Assembly (NCBI GenBank): GCA_944388215.1
Contig: CALXHT010000007.1
Coordinates: forward strand, 1-64,000
DNA length: 64,000 nucleotides
Direction of reading: 5' to 3'
From: an uncultured Gemmiger sp.
Lineage (GTDB): Bacteria; Bacillota; Clostridia; Oscillospirales; Ruminococcaceae
Under the pieces are notes generated by a model. It was not told the origin of the DNA, did not search any database, and saw only the letters and a program-made list of their open reading frames with translations. Positions 8,584-16,777 of the stretch are shown one piece after another (positions within the stretch are counted from its first letter, which is position 1; each line of letters begins with the position of its first letter). A program made the translations under genes and the position numbers.

Positions 8584-9927
8584 ATGCAGACCGGTTCACT
8601 GACCCGGGGCCCCATCACCCCCACACTGCTGCGCTTCGCCCTGCCCATGATGCTGGGCAACCTTCTGCAGCAGCTCTACAACATCGCCGACACCCTCATC
8701 GTGGGGCGGTATGTGGGCGCCGATGCCCTGGCCGCCGTGGGCTCCGCCTACACCCTCATGACCTTCCTCACCTCCATTTTGCTGGGGCTGTCCATGGGCA
8801 GCGGCGTGGCGGTCTCCCTCTCCTTCGGCCGGGGAGATACCCCCCGCATGCGGCGGGAGATCTTCCTCTCCTTCCTGCTGGTGGGCGGCACCGCCCTGGT
8901 ACTCAACCTGGCTGTCTACCTGCTGCTGGACCCCATCCTCTGGCTGCTCCAGGTGCCCGGCCAGGTGCGCGGCCTCATGGCCACCTACCTGCTGGTGATC
9001 TTCGCGGGCATCGGCGGCACCTTCCTCTACAACTACTGCGCCTGCCTGCTGCGGGCCGTGGGGGATTCGGTGCGGCCGCTGGTCTTCCTGGGGGCGTCGG
9101 CCCTGCTCAACATCGTCCTGGACCTGGCCTTCGTGCTGGGGCTGGGCTGGGGCGTGGCCGGGGCCGCCGGTGCCACCGTGCTGGCCCAGTGGCTCTCCGG
9201 CGTGGGGCTCTGCATCTACGCCCTGGCCACCCGGCCTGACCTGCGCCTGACCCGGGCTGACACCCGGTGGGACCGCCCCTGCGCCGCCCATGTCTTCCGC
9301 CTCTCCTTCATCACCGGCGCCCAGCAGTCCATCATGAACTTCGGCATCCTCATGGTCCAGGGCCGGGTCAACAGCTTCGGCCCCGCCGTCATGGCCGCCT
9401 TCGCCGCCGCCGTCAAGATCGACTCCTTCGCCTACATGCCGGTGCAGGATTTCGGTAACGCCTTCTCCACCTTCATCGCCCAGAACTTCGGCGCCGGTCA
9501 GTACGGCCGCATCCGCCGCGGCACCCGCAGCGCCGTGGCGGTGAGCATGCTGTTCGGCGCGGCGGTCTCCGCCGTCGTATTTGTGCTGGCCCGGCCCCTC
9601 ATGCTGATCTTCGTGCAGCCCGAGGAGACCGAGATCCTCGCCGTGGGCGTGCAGTACCTGCGCACCGAGGGCGCCTTCTACTGCCTCATCGCTTTGCTGT
9701 TTTTGCTCTACGGCTTCTACCGCGCCATCGAGCGCCCCGGCATGTCGGTGGTGCTCACCGTCATATCCCTGGGGCTGCGGGTGGTGCTGGCCTACGCCCT
9801 CTCCGCCATCCCGGCCCTGGGCGCTGCCGGCATCTGGGTGTCCATCCCCATCGGCTGGGCCATCGCCGACCTGGCGGGCTGCATCCCCATGGCAAAATTC
9901 TTCCGCACCCTGCCCCGCAAATCTTGA
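8584..9927 (+). CDS. MATE family multidrug/cation antiporter
   Basis: 447 residues with twelve hydrophobic segments. The N-terminus has the MATE signature (ALPMMLGNLLQQLYNIADT, then VGRYVGADALAAVGSA), repeated in weaker form in the second half (SIMNFGILMVQGRVNSFG). MATE proteins export drugs or metabolites in exchange for Na+ or H+. The start at 8584 is chosen because GGGAGG lies about 11 bases ahead and it leaves the usual short N-terminal tail; the longer open frame upstream has no such site. It ends at the -35 box of the next promoter, so transcription units are tightly packed. Substrate unknown. Confidence 0.93.
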   Translation: MQTGSLTRGPITPTLLRFALPMMLGNLLQQLYNIADTLIVGRYVGADALAAVGSAYTLMTFLTSILLGLSMGSGVAVSLSFGRGDTPRMRREIFLSFLLVGGTALVLNLAVYLLLDPILWLLQVPGQVRGLMATYLLVIFAGIGGTFLYNYCACLLRAVGDSVRPLVFLGASALLNIVLDLAFVLGLGWGVAGAAGATVLAQWLSGVGLCIYALATRPDLRLTRADTRWDRPCAAHVFRLSFITGAQQSIMNFGILMVQGRVNSFGPAVMAAFAAAVKIDSFAYMPVQDFGNAFSTFIAQNFGAGQYGRIRRGTRSAVAVSMLFGAAVSAVVFVLARPLMLIFVQPEETEILAVGVQYLRTEGAFYCLIALLFLLYGFYRAIERPGMSVVLTVISLGLRVVLAYALSAIPALGAAGIWVSIPIGWAIADLAGCIPMAKFFRTLPRKS

Positions 9928-9952
9928 CAGCCGGGGGCTCCTGTGGTATACT
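9924..9952 (+). promoter_or_regulatory. Sigma-A promoter of the DUF3793 gene
   Basis: TTGACA (9924-9929), a 17-base spacer and TATACT (9947-9952). The -35 box overlaps the stop codon of the MATE gene. The predicted start of transcription falls at the left edge of the first operator. Confidence 0.88.
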
Positions 9953-9959
9953 GCGGTAA

Positions 9960-9975
9960 GTTAGGTACAACTAAC
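9960..9975 (+). promoter_or_regulatory. Operator 1, GTTAG-N6-CTAAC
   Basis: A 16-bp perfect inverted repeat GTTAGGTACAACTAAC at the expected transcription start. The half-site resembles the TTAG/CTAA halves of DtxR/IdeR-type iron regulators. A second copy with the same spacing lies 43 bases on. Confidence 0.6.
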
Positions 9976-10007
9976 AAAAGAACGCCGGCAGAAGGCCGGT
10001 TTCTTTT
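9976..10007 (+). promoter_or_regulatory. Terminator-like hairpin in the DUF3793 leader
   Basis: AAAAGAA pairs with TTCTTTT and CCGGC with GCCGG (9985-9989 with 9995-9999, loop AGAAG), ending in a T-rich tail. It sits between the two operators and may act as an attenuator of the leader transcript. Confidence 0.45.
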
Positions 10008-10017
10008 GAGACTGAAA

Positions 10018-10033
10018 GTTAGCAAAAACTAAC
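10018..10033 (+). promoter_or_regulatory. Operator 2, GTTAG-N6-CTAAC
   Basis: GTTAGCAAAAACTAAC, the same half-sites and six-base centre as operator 1, placed 25 bases before the DUF3793 start codon. Confidence 0.6.
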
Positions 10034-10058
10034 CACCGACAGGAGAAAGGAGCCACCC

Positions 10059-10610
10059 ATGTGCGAGGAACTGATGGTCCGCCACGCGTCGCCCACGCTG
10101 GCCGGGCTGAAAACCGGCAGTCTGTTCAGCTGTCCCTTTGCGGGGGAGCGGGCCATGCAGGACTGTGTGCGGGACTGCAACCGGCGGCTGACCGCCAAGG
10201 GGCTGCGGCTGCTGCCGCTGCGCTGGCAGGGGGGACGGGCGCTGCTCTACCTCTACCGGCCGGCGCGGCTGGCAAAGGACCTGCAGCACCCCGAAGCCCG
10301 GGCGCTGCTGGCCTCCCGGGGGTATCCCTGCGGGGAGCCCACCCACTGTGTGGGGCGGCTCATGCGGCGGCTGCGGGAGGAGGAAGCCTTCCCCCATGAG
10401 ATCGGTCTCTTTTTGAGTTACCCGCCGGAGGATGTGCAGGGGTTCATCCGCAGCCCCGCCTGCGGCTACAAGTGCGTGGGATGCTGGAAGGTGTACGGCG
10501 ATGTCTGCGCGGCCCGGCGCATCTTCGGGGCCTACCGCCGCTGCACCGCCCGCTACGAGGCCCGCCATGCCCGGGGCACCCCGCTGGAAAAGCTGGCGGT
10601 AGCCGGATAA
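10059..10610 (+). CDS. DUF3793 family protein
   Basis: 183 residues, soluble. It matches DUF3793 by its pattern: an N-terminal CPF motif (SLFSCPFAGER), a central HEIGLFLSYPPEDVQGFI and a Cys-rich end (GYKCVGCWKVYGD). The Cys residues could bind a metal or cluster, but that is not established. I recall members lying near iron-transport and flavodoxin genes in Clostridia, which fits the iron-regulator-like operators in front of this gene. AGGAGAAAGGAG precedes the ATG. It is monocistronic, ending at the convergent transketolase terminator. Confidence 0.8.
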   Translation: MCEELMVRHASPTLAGLKTGSLFSCPFAGERAMQDCVRDCNRRLTAKGLRLLPLRWQGGRALLYLYRPARLAKDLQHPEARALLASRGYPCGEPTHCVGRLMRRLREEEAFPHEIGLFLSYPPEDVQGFIRSPACGYKCVGCWKVYGDVCAARRIFGAYRRCTARYEARHARGTPLEKLAVAG

Positions 10611-10654
10611 AAGACAAAAAAGACCGCCCCGGCGCCGCAAGGCGCCGGGGCGGT
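10611..10654 (-). terminator. Terminator of the transketolase operon
   Basis: A perfect 14-bp stem (10623-10636 with 10641-10654) with loop GCAA. On the minus strand it is followed by TCTTTTTTGTCTTTT, twelve bases after the transketolase stop. It may also stop the convergent DUF3793 transcript. Confidence 0.9.
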
Positions 10655-10665
10655 TACGTATTCGG

Positions 10666-11652
10666 TTACTGGTTGCTGCTGCTGTTGCTGTCCTCGGCGG
10701 TGTGGTCGGGACGGACGATCTCCCGCACGGCGGCGGCGATGGCCTCGGCCGACAGGCCGTAGTCACGCAGCACCTCGGCGGCGGGGCCGGAGTGGCCGTA
10801 CTGGTCCTGCACGCCCATGCGGCGGACGTAGCAGGGCAGCTTCTCGCTGAGGACGCCGCAGACCGCTTCGCCCAGACCGCCCAGCACGTTATGTTCCTCC
10901 ACCGTGATGATGCGGCGGCACTCCCGGGCGGCGGTGAGGATGATCTCCTCGTCCAGCGGCTTGATGGTGGGCATGTTGATGACCCGCACGCTGATGCCCT
11001 GGCGCTTGGCCAGCACTGCGGCGCGCAGCGCCTCGCTGGTCATCAGGCCGGTGGCGATGACGGCAATGTCGTAGCCGTCGGTGAGCTTCTCGCCCTTGCC
11101 GATCTGGAACTCGTAGGAGTCAGGGTCATGGAAGACCGGCGAAGCCAGGCGGGAGAACCGCAGGTAGACCGGGCCGTTGTAGTTGTAGGCGGCAATGACG
11201 GCGGCGCGGGCTTCCACGTCATCGGCGGGGCTCAAAATCACCATGCCGGGAATCGTGCGCATGAGGGCAATGTCCTCGCAGCACTGGTGGGAGGCGCCAT
11301 CCTCGCCCACCGACAGGCCGGCGTGGGTGGCGGCGATCTTCACGTTCAGGTGCGGGTAGCCCACCGTGTTGCGGATCTGCTCGAAGGCACGGCCCGCGGC
11401 AAACATGGCGAAGCTGGACACAAAGGGCACATAGCCCATGGTGCTCATGCCGGCGGCCGCGCCGATCATGTTCTGTTCGGCGATGCCGCAGTCAAAGTGG
11501 CGGTCGGGGTATTCCTTGCGGAAAATTTCGGTTTTGGTGGCGGCGGCCAGGTCGGCGTCAAACACGACCAGATTGTCGGCGCCCTGCCGGGCCAGTTCCA
11601 CCAGCGCGTTGCCGTAGCTCACGCGGGTAGCAATTTTCTTCATCTCAGCCAT
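10666..11652 (-). CDS. Transketolase, C-terminal subunit
   Basis: 328 residues: the pyrimidine-binding and C-terminal domains of transketolase, which with the N-terminal subunit upstream makes a split enzyme moving two-carbon units between sugar phosphates (non-oxidative pentose phosphate pathway). Features: the catalytic-site stretch DCGIAEQNMIGAAAGM, the substrate-binding THAGLSVGEDGASHQ and a C-terminal domain with VEEHNVLGGLGEAV. The start MAEMKK at 11652 overlaps the end of the upstream subunit by eight bases, so the two are coupled. The C-terminus ends in a Ser/Asn-rich tail. Split transketolases are common in Clostridia. Confidence 0.94.
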   Translation of the reverse strand: MAEMKKIATRVSYGNALVELARQGADNLVVFDADLAAATKTEIFRKEYPDRHFDCGIAEQNMIGAAAGMSTMGYVPFVSSFAMFAAGRAFEQIRNTVGYPHLNVKIAATHAGLSVGEDGASHQCCEDIALMRTIPGMVILSPADDVEARAAVIAAYNYNGPVYLRFSRLASPVFHDPDSYEFQIGKGEKLTDGYDIAVIATGLMTSEALRAAVLAKRQGISVRVINMPTIKPLDEEIILTAARECRRIITVEEHNVLGGLGEAVCGVLSEKLPCYVRRMGVQDQYGHSGPAAEVLRDYGLSAEAIAAAVREIVRPDHTAEDSNSSSNQ

Positions 11653-12514
11653 TGTTGAGCTCGATCTCCTTTTCCAGCGAAGCATGGGCCGCGCGCAGCT
11701 CTTCCATCGCTTTCTCGTATTCCTCGTCGTTGGGGGCCTTGCCGTGCCAGTCCACAGCGTTCTGCATGAAGCTGACGCCCTGGCCCTTGATGGTGCGCAG
11801 CAGGAAGCAGGTGGGCTTGCCGCTGCCGTGGGACAGATCAAACATCTTGAAGGCCTGCTCCAGCTCCGCGAAGGAGTTGCCGTTGCAGACGATGGTGTTG
11901 AAGCCGAAGGCATCCATCTTGCGGTCCAGCGGCTCGGTGTTCATCACATCCCGGGTGGCGCCGTCGATCTGCAGGCCGTTGACATCGATCATGATGCACA
12001 GGTTATCCAGCTTGTAGTGGTTGGCGAACATGAACGCCTCCCAGCACTGGCCCTCATCGATCTCGCCGTCGCCCAGCAGGGTGTAGACGTTGATGTCGCT
12101 GCCCATCTGCTTGGCGCCCAGCGCCATGCCGGCCGCCGCCGAAACACCCTGGCCCAGGCTGCCGGTGGACATATCCACGCCGGGCACCGTGTTCATGTTG
12201 GGATGGCCCTGCAGGTAGCTGTTGGAGTGACGCAGGGTGGGCAGGTCCGCCACCGGGAAAAATCCCCGCTCCGCCAGTGCCGCGTACAGTCCGGGTGCGC
12301 AGTGGCCTTTGCTGAGCACGAAGCGGTCCCGGTTGGGATCCTGGGGCTGTTCGGGGTCGATGCGCATCTCACGGAAGTACAGATATGTCAGAACATCCGC
12401 AGCGGACAGGCTGCCGCCCGGATGGCCGGACCCCGCTCCATGGGTCGCTTCGATCACGCCCATCCGCACGCGGGTCGCAGTCAGCTTTAACTGCAGCGTT
12501 TCCAGTTTCGTCAT
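11645..12514 (-). CDS. Transketolase, N-terminal subunit
   Basis: 289 residues: the thiamine diphosphate (PP) domain of the split transketolase. The TPP/Mg motif is LLGDGEIDEGQCWEA with a downstream IDVNGLQIDG, and the phosphate-binding GHPGGSLSAADVL and SKGHCAPGLYAAL are present. The start at 12514 (MTKLETLQLK) has GGAGG ten bases ahead on the minus strand; a longer frame upstream lacks any such site. First gene of the two-gene operon, with its own promoter 68-95 bases upstream. Confidence 0.95.
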   Translation of the reverse strand: MTKLETLQLKLTATRVRMGVIEATHGAGSGHPGGSLSAADVLTYLYFREMRIDPEQPQDPNRDRFVLSKGHCAPGLYAALAERGFFPVADLPTLRHSNSYLQGHPNMNTVPGVDMSTGSLGQGVSAAAGMALGAKQMGSDINVYTLLGDGEIDEGQCWEAFMFANHYKLDNLCIMIDVNGLQIDGATRDVMNTEPLDRKMDAFGFNTIVCNGNSFAELEQAFKMFDLSHGSGKPTCFLLRTIKGQGVSFMQNAVDWHGKAPNDEEYEKAMEELRAAHASLEKEIELNNG

Positions 12515-12581
12515 AGTCAAGTTCCTCCGGTCCGTATCAAAAGTCCGACGGTACACACCGCCACGCAATATACTACCTTAT

Positions 12582-12609
12582 ATTATACACAAACCGACGC
12601 GGCTGGCAA
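12582..12609 (-). promoter_or_regulatory. Sigma-A promoter of the transketolase operon
   Basis: On the minus strand TTGCCA (12609-12604), 16 bases and TATAAT (12587-12582). Confidence 0.7.
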
Positions 12610-12734
12610 GATTTTTTTACAAATTCCGCGGCCTTTCGCCCAAACACCGCCCCAAATCCCGCGTTGGGCCGTTCCCTTTGTGCGTTGTGCCGAAAATCCG
12701 GGCGGTTTCGGCGCAAAGTACGGCGAATTGGTAC

Positions 12735-12763
12735 TTGCACCCGGCGCCGATCTGTGGCATAAT
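12735..12763 (+). promoter_or_regulatory. Promoter of the 52-residue gene
   Basis: TTGCAC (12735-12740), 17 bases and CATAAT (12758-12763), 81 bases before the start codon. Confidence 0.6.
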
Positions 12764-12843
12764 TTTACACAGAGCATGTCGCGGCCAACCCCTATCTGGG
12801 GCAGCCATCCGGCTGTTGTACAATATCTGGGGGAGGTAGCCTT

Positions 12844-13002
12844 ATGCCCAACGGAATTTACATCCAGACCGAATACCATGGAAAACTGATCCGCAAGATC
12901 GTGTGCAATGGGGAAGAACGGTGGTTCATCGGTTCAGACTGCGCCGTGACCTTCCTGTCTATGGACGACTGCATGGCGGCCATCGACGCCCGCCGCGCCT
13001 GA
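12844..13002 (+). CDS. Small conserved-looking protein, 52 residues
   Basis: An ATG behind GGGGGAGG opens a 52-codon frame reading MPNGIYIQTEYHGKLIRKIV, then a Gly-Glu-Glu turn, and ending MAAIDARRA. It has its own promoter (12735-12763) and its own terminator (13015-13057), so it is a complete, separately transcribed unit. There are three Cys, no membrane segment and no signal peptide. I do not recognise it. The tight promoter-RBS-frame-terminator layout is the evidence that it is real, since the frame is too short to be judged by length. Confidence 0.65.
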   Translation: MPNGIYIQTEYHGKLIRKIVCNGEERWFIGSDCAVTFLSMDDCMAAIDARRA

Positions 13003-13014
13003 TTCTGCCCTTGC

Positions 13015-13057
13015 GCACACCCCGCCCGCTGCCCTGCGGACGGGGTGTGCTTTTTTT
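13015..13057 (+). terminator. Terminator after the 52-residue gene
   Basis: A 15-position stem with one mismatch (13015-13029 with 13036-13050), then seven T. Confidence 0.92.
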
Positions 13058-13083
13058 CCTTTTTATCAGCAATCGAGGTTTTT

Positions 13084-14643
13084 ATGTCCAGGCATCCCTT
13101 TACATGGCGCCATGTGGTGCGCAAAGTTCTCTCCTTTGTGTTCAGCCGTCTGGTGGTCACCGGCGTGCTGCTGCTGGTCCAGATCGTCTGGCTGTTTTTG
13201 CTCTTCAACCGTCTCAGCGAGTACGCCGCCTGGATCAACGGCGTGGGGCTGACGGTCAGCGTCATCATGTGTCTGGCGCTCATCCGCAAGGATTCCACCG
13301 TGCCGGAGTTCAAGATCAGCTGGCTGATCCTCTTCACCATCATGCCGGTGCAGGGCGGGCTGCTCTATCTTTTGTGGGGCGACAAACGCCCCGCCATCCG
13401 GCTGCGCCGCCGCATGGAGCGGGCCGAGGAACGGTTCGCCCCGCTGCGCACCGCCGACCCCGCCGCCCAGGCCGCCCTGGAAGCCAGGGACCCCCGGGCC
13501 GCCGAGACCGCCCGCTATGTGCGGGACTTCGCCCCGGCGCCGGTCTTCGGGGACACCGCCGCCAAGTACTACCCCAGCGGCGAGGCGATGTTCGCCGACA
13601 TGCTGCCCGCTTTGCAGGGGGCGAAACAGAGCATCTATGTGGAGAGCTTCATCATCGGCATGGGGGAGATGTGGGGGCAGATCCATGAGATCCTGCGCCA
13701 GAAAGCCGCCGCCGGGCTGGACGTGCGGGTCATCTACGACGACGCGGGCTGCCTGAGCCTTTTGCCCCACAACTACGACGAGACGCTGCAGGCGGAGGGC
13801 ATCCGGGCCTTCTCCTTCAACCGGTGCGTGCCGCTGCTCAACCTGGTCATGAACAACCGGGACCACCGCAAGATCATGGTCATCGACGGGCGCATCGCCT
13901 TCACGGGGGGCGTCAACCTGGCCGACGAGTACATCAACAAGCTGGTGCGGTTCGGCTACTGGAAGGACAGCGGCGTCCGGCTGGAGGGCCCCGCCGCCCG
14001 CAGCTTTGCCAACATCTTCCTCACTTTCTGGCAGGCCCACTACCCCAAGGAGGAGATCGATTTCGCCGCCCTGCCCGCCGCCGCGCCGGTGGCCAGCGAC
14101 AGCCTGGTGCAGCCCTTCGCCGACAGCCCGGTGGACCGGGAATCGGTGGCGAAGAACGTCTACCTGGACCTCATCAGCCAGGCCCAGAAACGGCTCTACA
14201 TCTGCACGCCCTACTTAATTCTCGACAACGACCTGCTCAGCGCTCTGCGGCTGGCCGCCAAGCGGGGGGTGGATGTGCGGATCTACACCCCCGGCATCCC
14301 CGACAAACCCACCATCTACCTGCTCACCAGGAGCTACTTCCCCTCGCTGCTCCAGGCCGGGGTGAAGATCTACCGCTATGTGCCGGGGTTCCTCCACGCC
14401 AAGACCTGGCTGTGCGACGACCGGGTGGCCGCCGTGGGCACCGTCAACCTGGACTACCGCAGCCTCTACCTCCACTTCGAGTGCAGCGCCCTGCTCTACG
14501 GCGGCAAGGTGCTGGAGGATATCCGCGCCGACTTCGCCGCCATCGAGGCGGAGTGCGAACCGGTGGGACTGGAGGACTGCCGCACCGGCTTCCTGGGCAC
14601 TTTGCACAGCGCCATCCTGCGGTTGCTGGCGCCCCTCTGCTGA
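13084..14643 (+). CDS. cls: Cardiolipin synthase
   Basis: 519 residues. Joins two phosphatidylglycerol molecules to form cardiolipin at the membrane. Two N-terminal membrane helices (about residues 22-45 and 52-72) precede two phospholipase D domains, each with an HKD motif: DHRKIMVIDGRIAFTGG in the first and HAKTWLCDDRVAAVGTVN in the second. Length and order are typical of bacterial cardiolipin synthases. The start at 13084 (MSRHPFTW) is the ATG after the upstream terminator; its ribosome binding site (GAGG) is short. Its terminator directly abuts the promoter of the phage-like cassette. Confidence 0.94.
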   Translation: MSRHPFTWRHVVRKVLSFVFSRLVVTGVLLLVQIVWLFLLFNRLSEYAAWINGVGLTVSVIMCLALIRKDSTVPEFKISWLILFTIMPVQGGLLYLLWGDKRPAIRLRRRMERAEERFAPLRTADPAAQAALEARDPRAAETARYVRDFAPAPVFGDTAAKYYPSGEAMFADMLPALQGAKQSIYVESFIIGMGEMWGQIHEILRQKAAAGLDVRVIYDDAGCLSLLPHNYDETLQAEGIRAFSFNRCVPLLNLVMNNRDHRKIMVIDGRIAFTGGVNLADEYINKLVRFGYWKDSGVRLEGPAARSFANIFLTFWQAHYPKEEIDFAALPAAAPVASDSLVQPFADSPVDRESVAKNVYLDLISQAQKRLYICTPYLILDNDLLSALRLAAKRGVDVRIYTPGIPDKPTIYLLTRSYFPSLLQAGVKIYRYVPGFLHAKTWLCDDRVAAVGTVNLDYRSLYLHFECSALLYGGKVLEDIRADFAAIEAECEPVGLEDCRTGFLGTLHSAILRLLAPLC

Positions 14644-14662
14644 CAATTTCAATAGACCTTAT

Positions 14663-14694
14663 AACGGGACTGCTTTGCGGCAGTCCCGTTTTTT
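14663..14694 (+). terminator. Terminator after cls
   Basis: A perfect 11-bp stem (14663-14673 with 14680-14690), then a run of T. Confidence 0.92.
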
Positions 14695-14697
14695 GTA

Positions 14698-14726
14698 TTG
14701 ACAACTTACGGTTGTTAGATTAAGAT
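14698..14726 (+). promoter_or_regulatory. Promoter of the phage-like cassette regulator
   Basis: TTGACA (14698-14703), 17 bases and TAAGAT (14721-14726), starting four bases after the cls terminator. Confidence 0.7.
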
Positions 14727-14789
14727 GGAAGGAAACCAACAAAGTTTTTTGGACAGCAGCCGGACACAGGCCGACAAGGAGGAGTGCCA

Positions 14790-15221
14790 ATGACCTATCA
14801 GGAAAAAATCGCCTGGCTGGGACAGTACCGGGCTTCGGTGCGCCGGGAGCGTATGCTGGAGGGCGAGCTGGAGATGATGCGGGACGCGGCCGAGCGGGTG
14901 ACCGCCTGCCTGAGCGGCATGCCGGGGGCGGGCAGCGACCCCGACCGGCTGCCCAAGGCGGTGGAACGCATCGATGAGACGCGGAAAAAGCTGGAACAGC
15001 AGATCGAGGACTGCGTGGAGCGCCGCTTTGCGGTGATGCAGGTGGTGGCCGAGGTCCAGGCCCCCGACGTGCAGGAGGTGCTGCGCCGCCGCTACATTCT
15101 GGGGCAGAGCTACGGCGACATTGCCGACGCCATGGGGGTGGTATTGCGCCGGGTGTACCAGATCCACCGCGCCGGGGTGCTGGAACTGGACATCCAGGAA
15201 ACGGGCCGGAATGCTTCCTGA
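14790..15221 (+). CDS. Phage-type sigma-region-4-like regulator
   Basis: 143 residues. A long helical N-terminal half (about 1-90) leads to a helix-turn-helix resembling sigma factor region 4 (VLRRRYILGQSYGDIADAMG, then VLRRVYQIHRAG). This is the layout of the DUF1492/ArpU-like regulators that lie just before the terminase genes of Firmicutes phages and switch on late genes. AAGGAGG is seven bases before the ATG at 14790, which is preferred to the GTG two codons upstream. It is the first gene of the cassette and the only regulator at that end. Confidence 0.75.
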   Translation: MTYQEKIAWLGQYRASVRRERMLEGELEMMRDAAERVTACLSGMPGAGSDPDRLPKAVERIDETRKKLEQQIEDCVERRFAVMQVVAEVQAPDVQEVLRRRYILGQSYGDIADAMGVVLRRVYQIHRAGVLELDIQETGRNAS

Positions 15222-15249
15222 TCTTTCGTGAAGTTTTCCCTGCATTTCA

Positions 15250-15278
15250 TTGAAGTTCACAACTTAAAGTAGTAATAT
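15250..15278 (+). promoter_or_regulatory. Possible late promoter before the portal gene
   Basis: TTGAAG (15250-15255), 17 bases and TAATAT (15273-15278). The motif TGAAGTT occurs twice nearby (15229-15235 and 15251-15257) and could be a regulator site. Confidence 0.45.
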
Positions 15279-15290
15279 GGTACCGTTGAA

Positions 15291-15331
15291 ACTCGTGGAA
15301 GGGCGAAGGCCCTGCCGCGGGTTTTCTTTTT
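15291..15331 (+). terminator. Terminator in the leader of the portal operon
   Basis: A 14-position stem with one mismatch and some G-T pairs (15291-15304 with 15309-15322, loop GAAG), then TTTTCTTTTT. It stands between the putative promoter and the portal start codon, so the structural genes would need read-through or antitermination. Confidence 0.75.
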
Positions 15332-15448
15332 GCCCCAAGCCGGAAAGGAGGGATGCCCCATGCACCCGGAATCTCCCCCCACCGCCCCGGTCCGCGGCGC
15401 GGCGGCGGGGGGAAGCCCACCCAACACCCTGCGGGAAAGGAGAATTTT

Positions 15449-16777
15449 TTGCAAAGCTATCTGGAACAAGCCTTTGGCAAGCACGATGTGACCTCGGCCA
15501 AGATGCGCGGGGCCCTGCGGGAATGGCTGGACCTCTACTACGGTGCGCCCCGCCCCGGCGAGGACCCCGCCCCGCGGCTGGCCGCCCTCATCGTGGCCAA
15601 GCTCTGCCGCACCGTCTTTGCCGAGTACGACACCCGGCTGGACGGCGGGGCGGACGATCTGACCCGGGGCAGTCTGACGGCGCTGAACGCCGTGGCCAGA
15701 CTGGCCATGCAGTATGCCCTCATGGGCGGGGAATGCCTGCTCAAACCGGTACTCGCCGGCGGGGCGCTGGACTTCGTGCCCATCCGGCGGGACTGCTATG
15801 TGCCCCTGGCCCGGGACGCCCACGGCAATCTGCTGGCGGTGGGCACCATGGAATGCCACAGCCGGGGCGCCACCCGCTACGCCCTGCTGGAACGCCGGGT
15901 GGCCGGAGCGGACGGCCTCACCATCGAGACGCGGCTCTTTGAGCTCAACGGCCAGGCCCTGGGCCGCTGCGTGCCGCTTTCCACCCTGGACGCCTGCGCC
16001 GACCTGGTGCCCCAGCTCTTCCTGCCCGGCGTGCCGGGGGTGGGGCTGGCGGTGCTGCGCACCCCCCTGGCCAACTGTGTGGACGGCTCCGCCGACGCCG
16101 TGAGCATCTACGCCCCGGCGGTGGGACTGCTCCACGCCGTGGCCCGCTGCGAGGAACAGCTCAACCGTGAATTCGCCAACGGCGCCTCCCGGGTGTTCGC
16201 CTCGGAGGACCTGCTGCGCCCCGATCTCCACGGCCGCCGCGCCCTCCAGGACGACCTCTTTGTGGGCCTGCCCGACGACCCGTCCAACCTGGGGGTCACG
16301 GTGTACAGCCCCGCCCTGCGGGAGGAGAGCTACCTCGCCCGCAAGCAGGACCTGCTGCGGGGATGCGAGAGCCTCATCGGTCTGCGCCGGGGCATTTTGA
16401 GCGAGACCGAGGCGGAGGCCGAACCCCGCACCGCCACCGAGATCACCGCCACCTCGGTGGACTACGACCTGACCATCCGGGACCTGCAGGCCGTATGGGA
16501 ATCCGCCGCCCGGGAGGCGCTGACCATCTGCCAGGCGCTGGGTGGCCTCTATGGCCTGCGGGCCGCCGACGCCGCCCCCGTCACCCTGACCATCGACTGG
16601 GGCGACGGCGTGCTCTACGACCGCAGCCGCGTCTGGGAGGAGCAGCGCCAGATGGTGGCGGACGGGCTGCTGCGCCCCGAACTGGCCCTGGCCTGGTACT
16701 ACGGCCTGCCCCATGAGACCGAGGCGGACCTGCGCCGCATCCGGGACCGCTTTATGCCGAAAGGAGGAACTCTCTGA
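15449..16777 (+). CDS. Phage portal protein (A118/SPP1-like)
   Basis: About 442 residues. The portal forms the dodecameric ring at one capsid vertex through which DNA passes. Recognised by its overall pattern (an early REWLDLYYG, a central ALMGGECLLKP and the C-terminal SLIGLRRGILSETEAEAE with RTATEITAT), which is the A118-like portal signature. TTG at 15449 is chosen as start because AAAGGAG sits six bases ahead; the frame upstream of it is low-complexity Pro/Gly with no site, and TTG starts recur in this cassette. No terminase gene precedes it. It overlaps the next small gene (TGATG). Confidence 0.82.
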   Translation: MQSYLEQAFGKHDVTSAKMRGALREWLDLYYGAPRPGEDPAPRLAALIVAKLCRTVFAEYDTRLDGGADDLTRGSLTALNAVARLAMQYALMGGECLLKPVLAGGALDFVPIRRDCYVPLARDAHGNLLAVGTMECHSRGATRYALLERRVAGADGLTIETRLFELNGQALGRCVPLSTLDACADLVPQLFLPGVPGVGLAVLRTPLANCVDGSADAVSIYAPAVGLLHAVARCEEQLNREFANGASRVFASEDLLRPDLHGRRALQDDLFVGLPDDPSNLGVTVYSPALREESYLARKQDLLRGCESLIGLRRGILSETEAEAEPRTATEITATSVDYDLTIRDLQAVWESAAREALTICQALGGLYGLRAADAAPVTLTIDWGDGVLYDRSRVWEEQRQMVADGLLRPELALAWYYGLPHETEADLRRIRDRFMPKGGTL

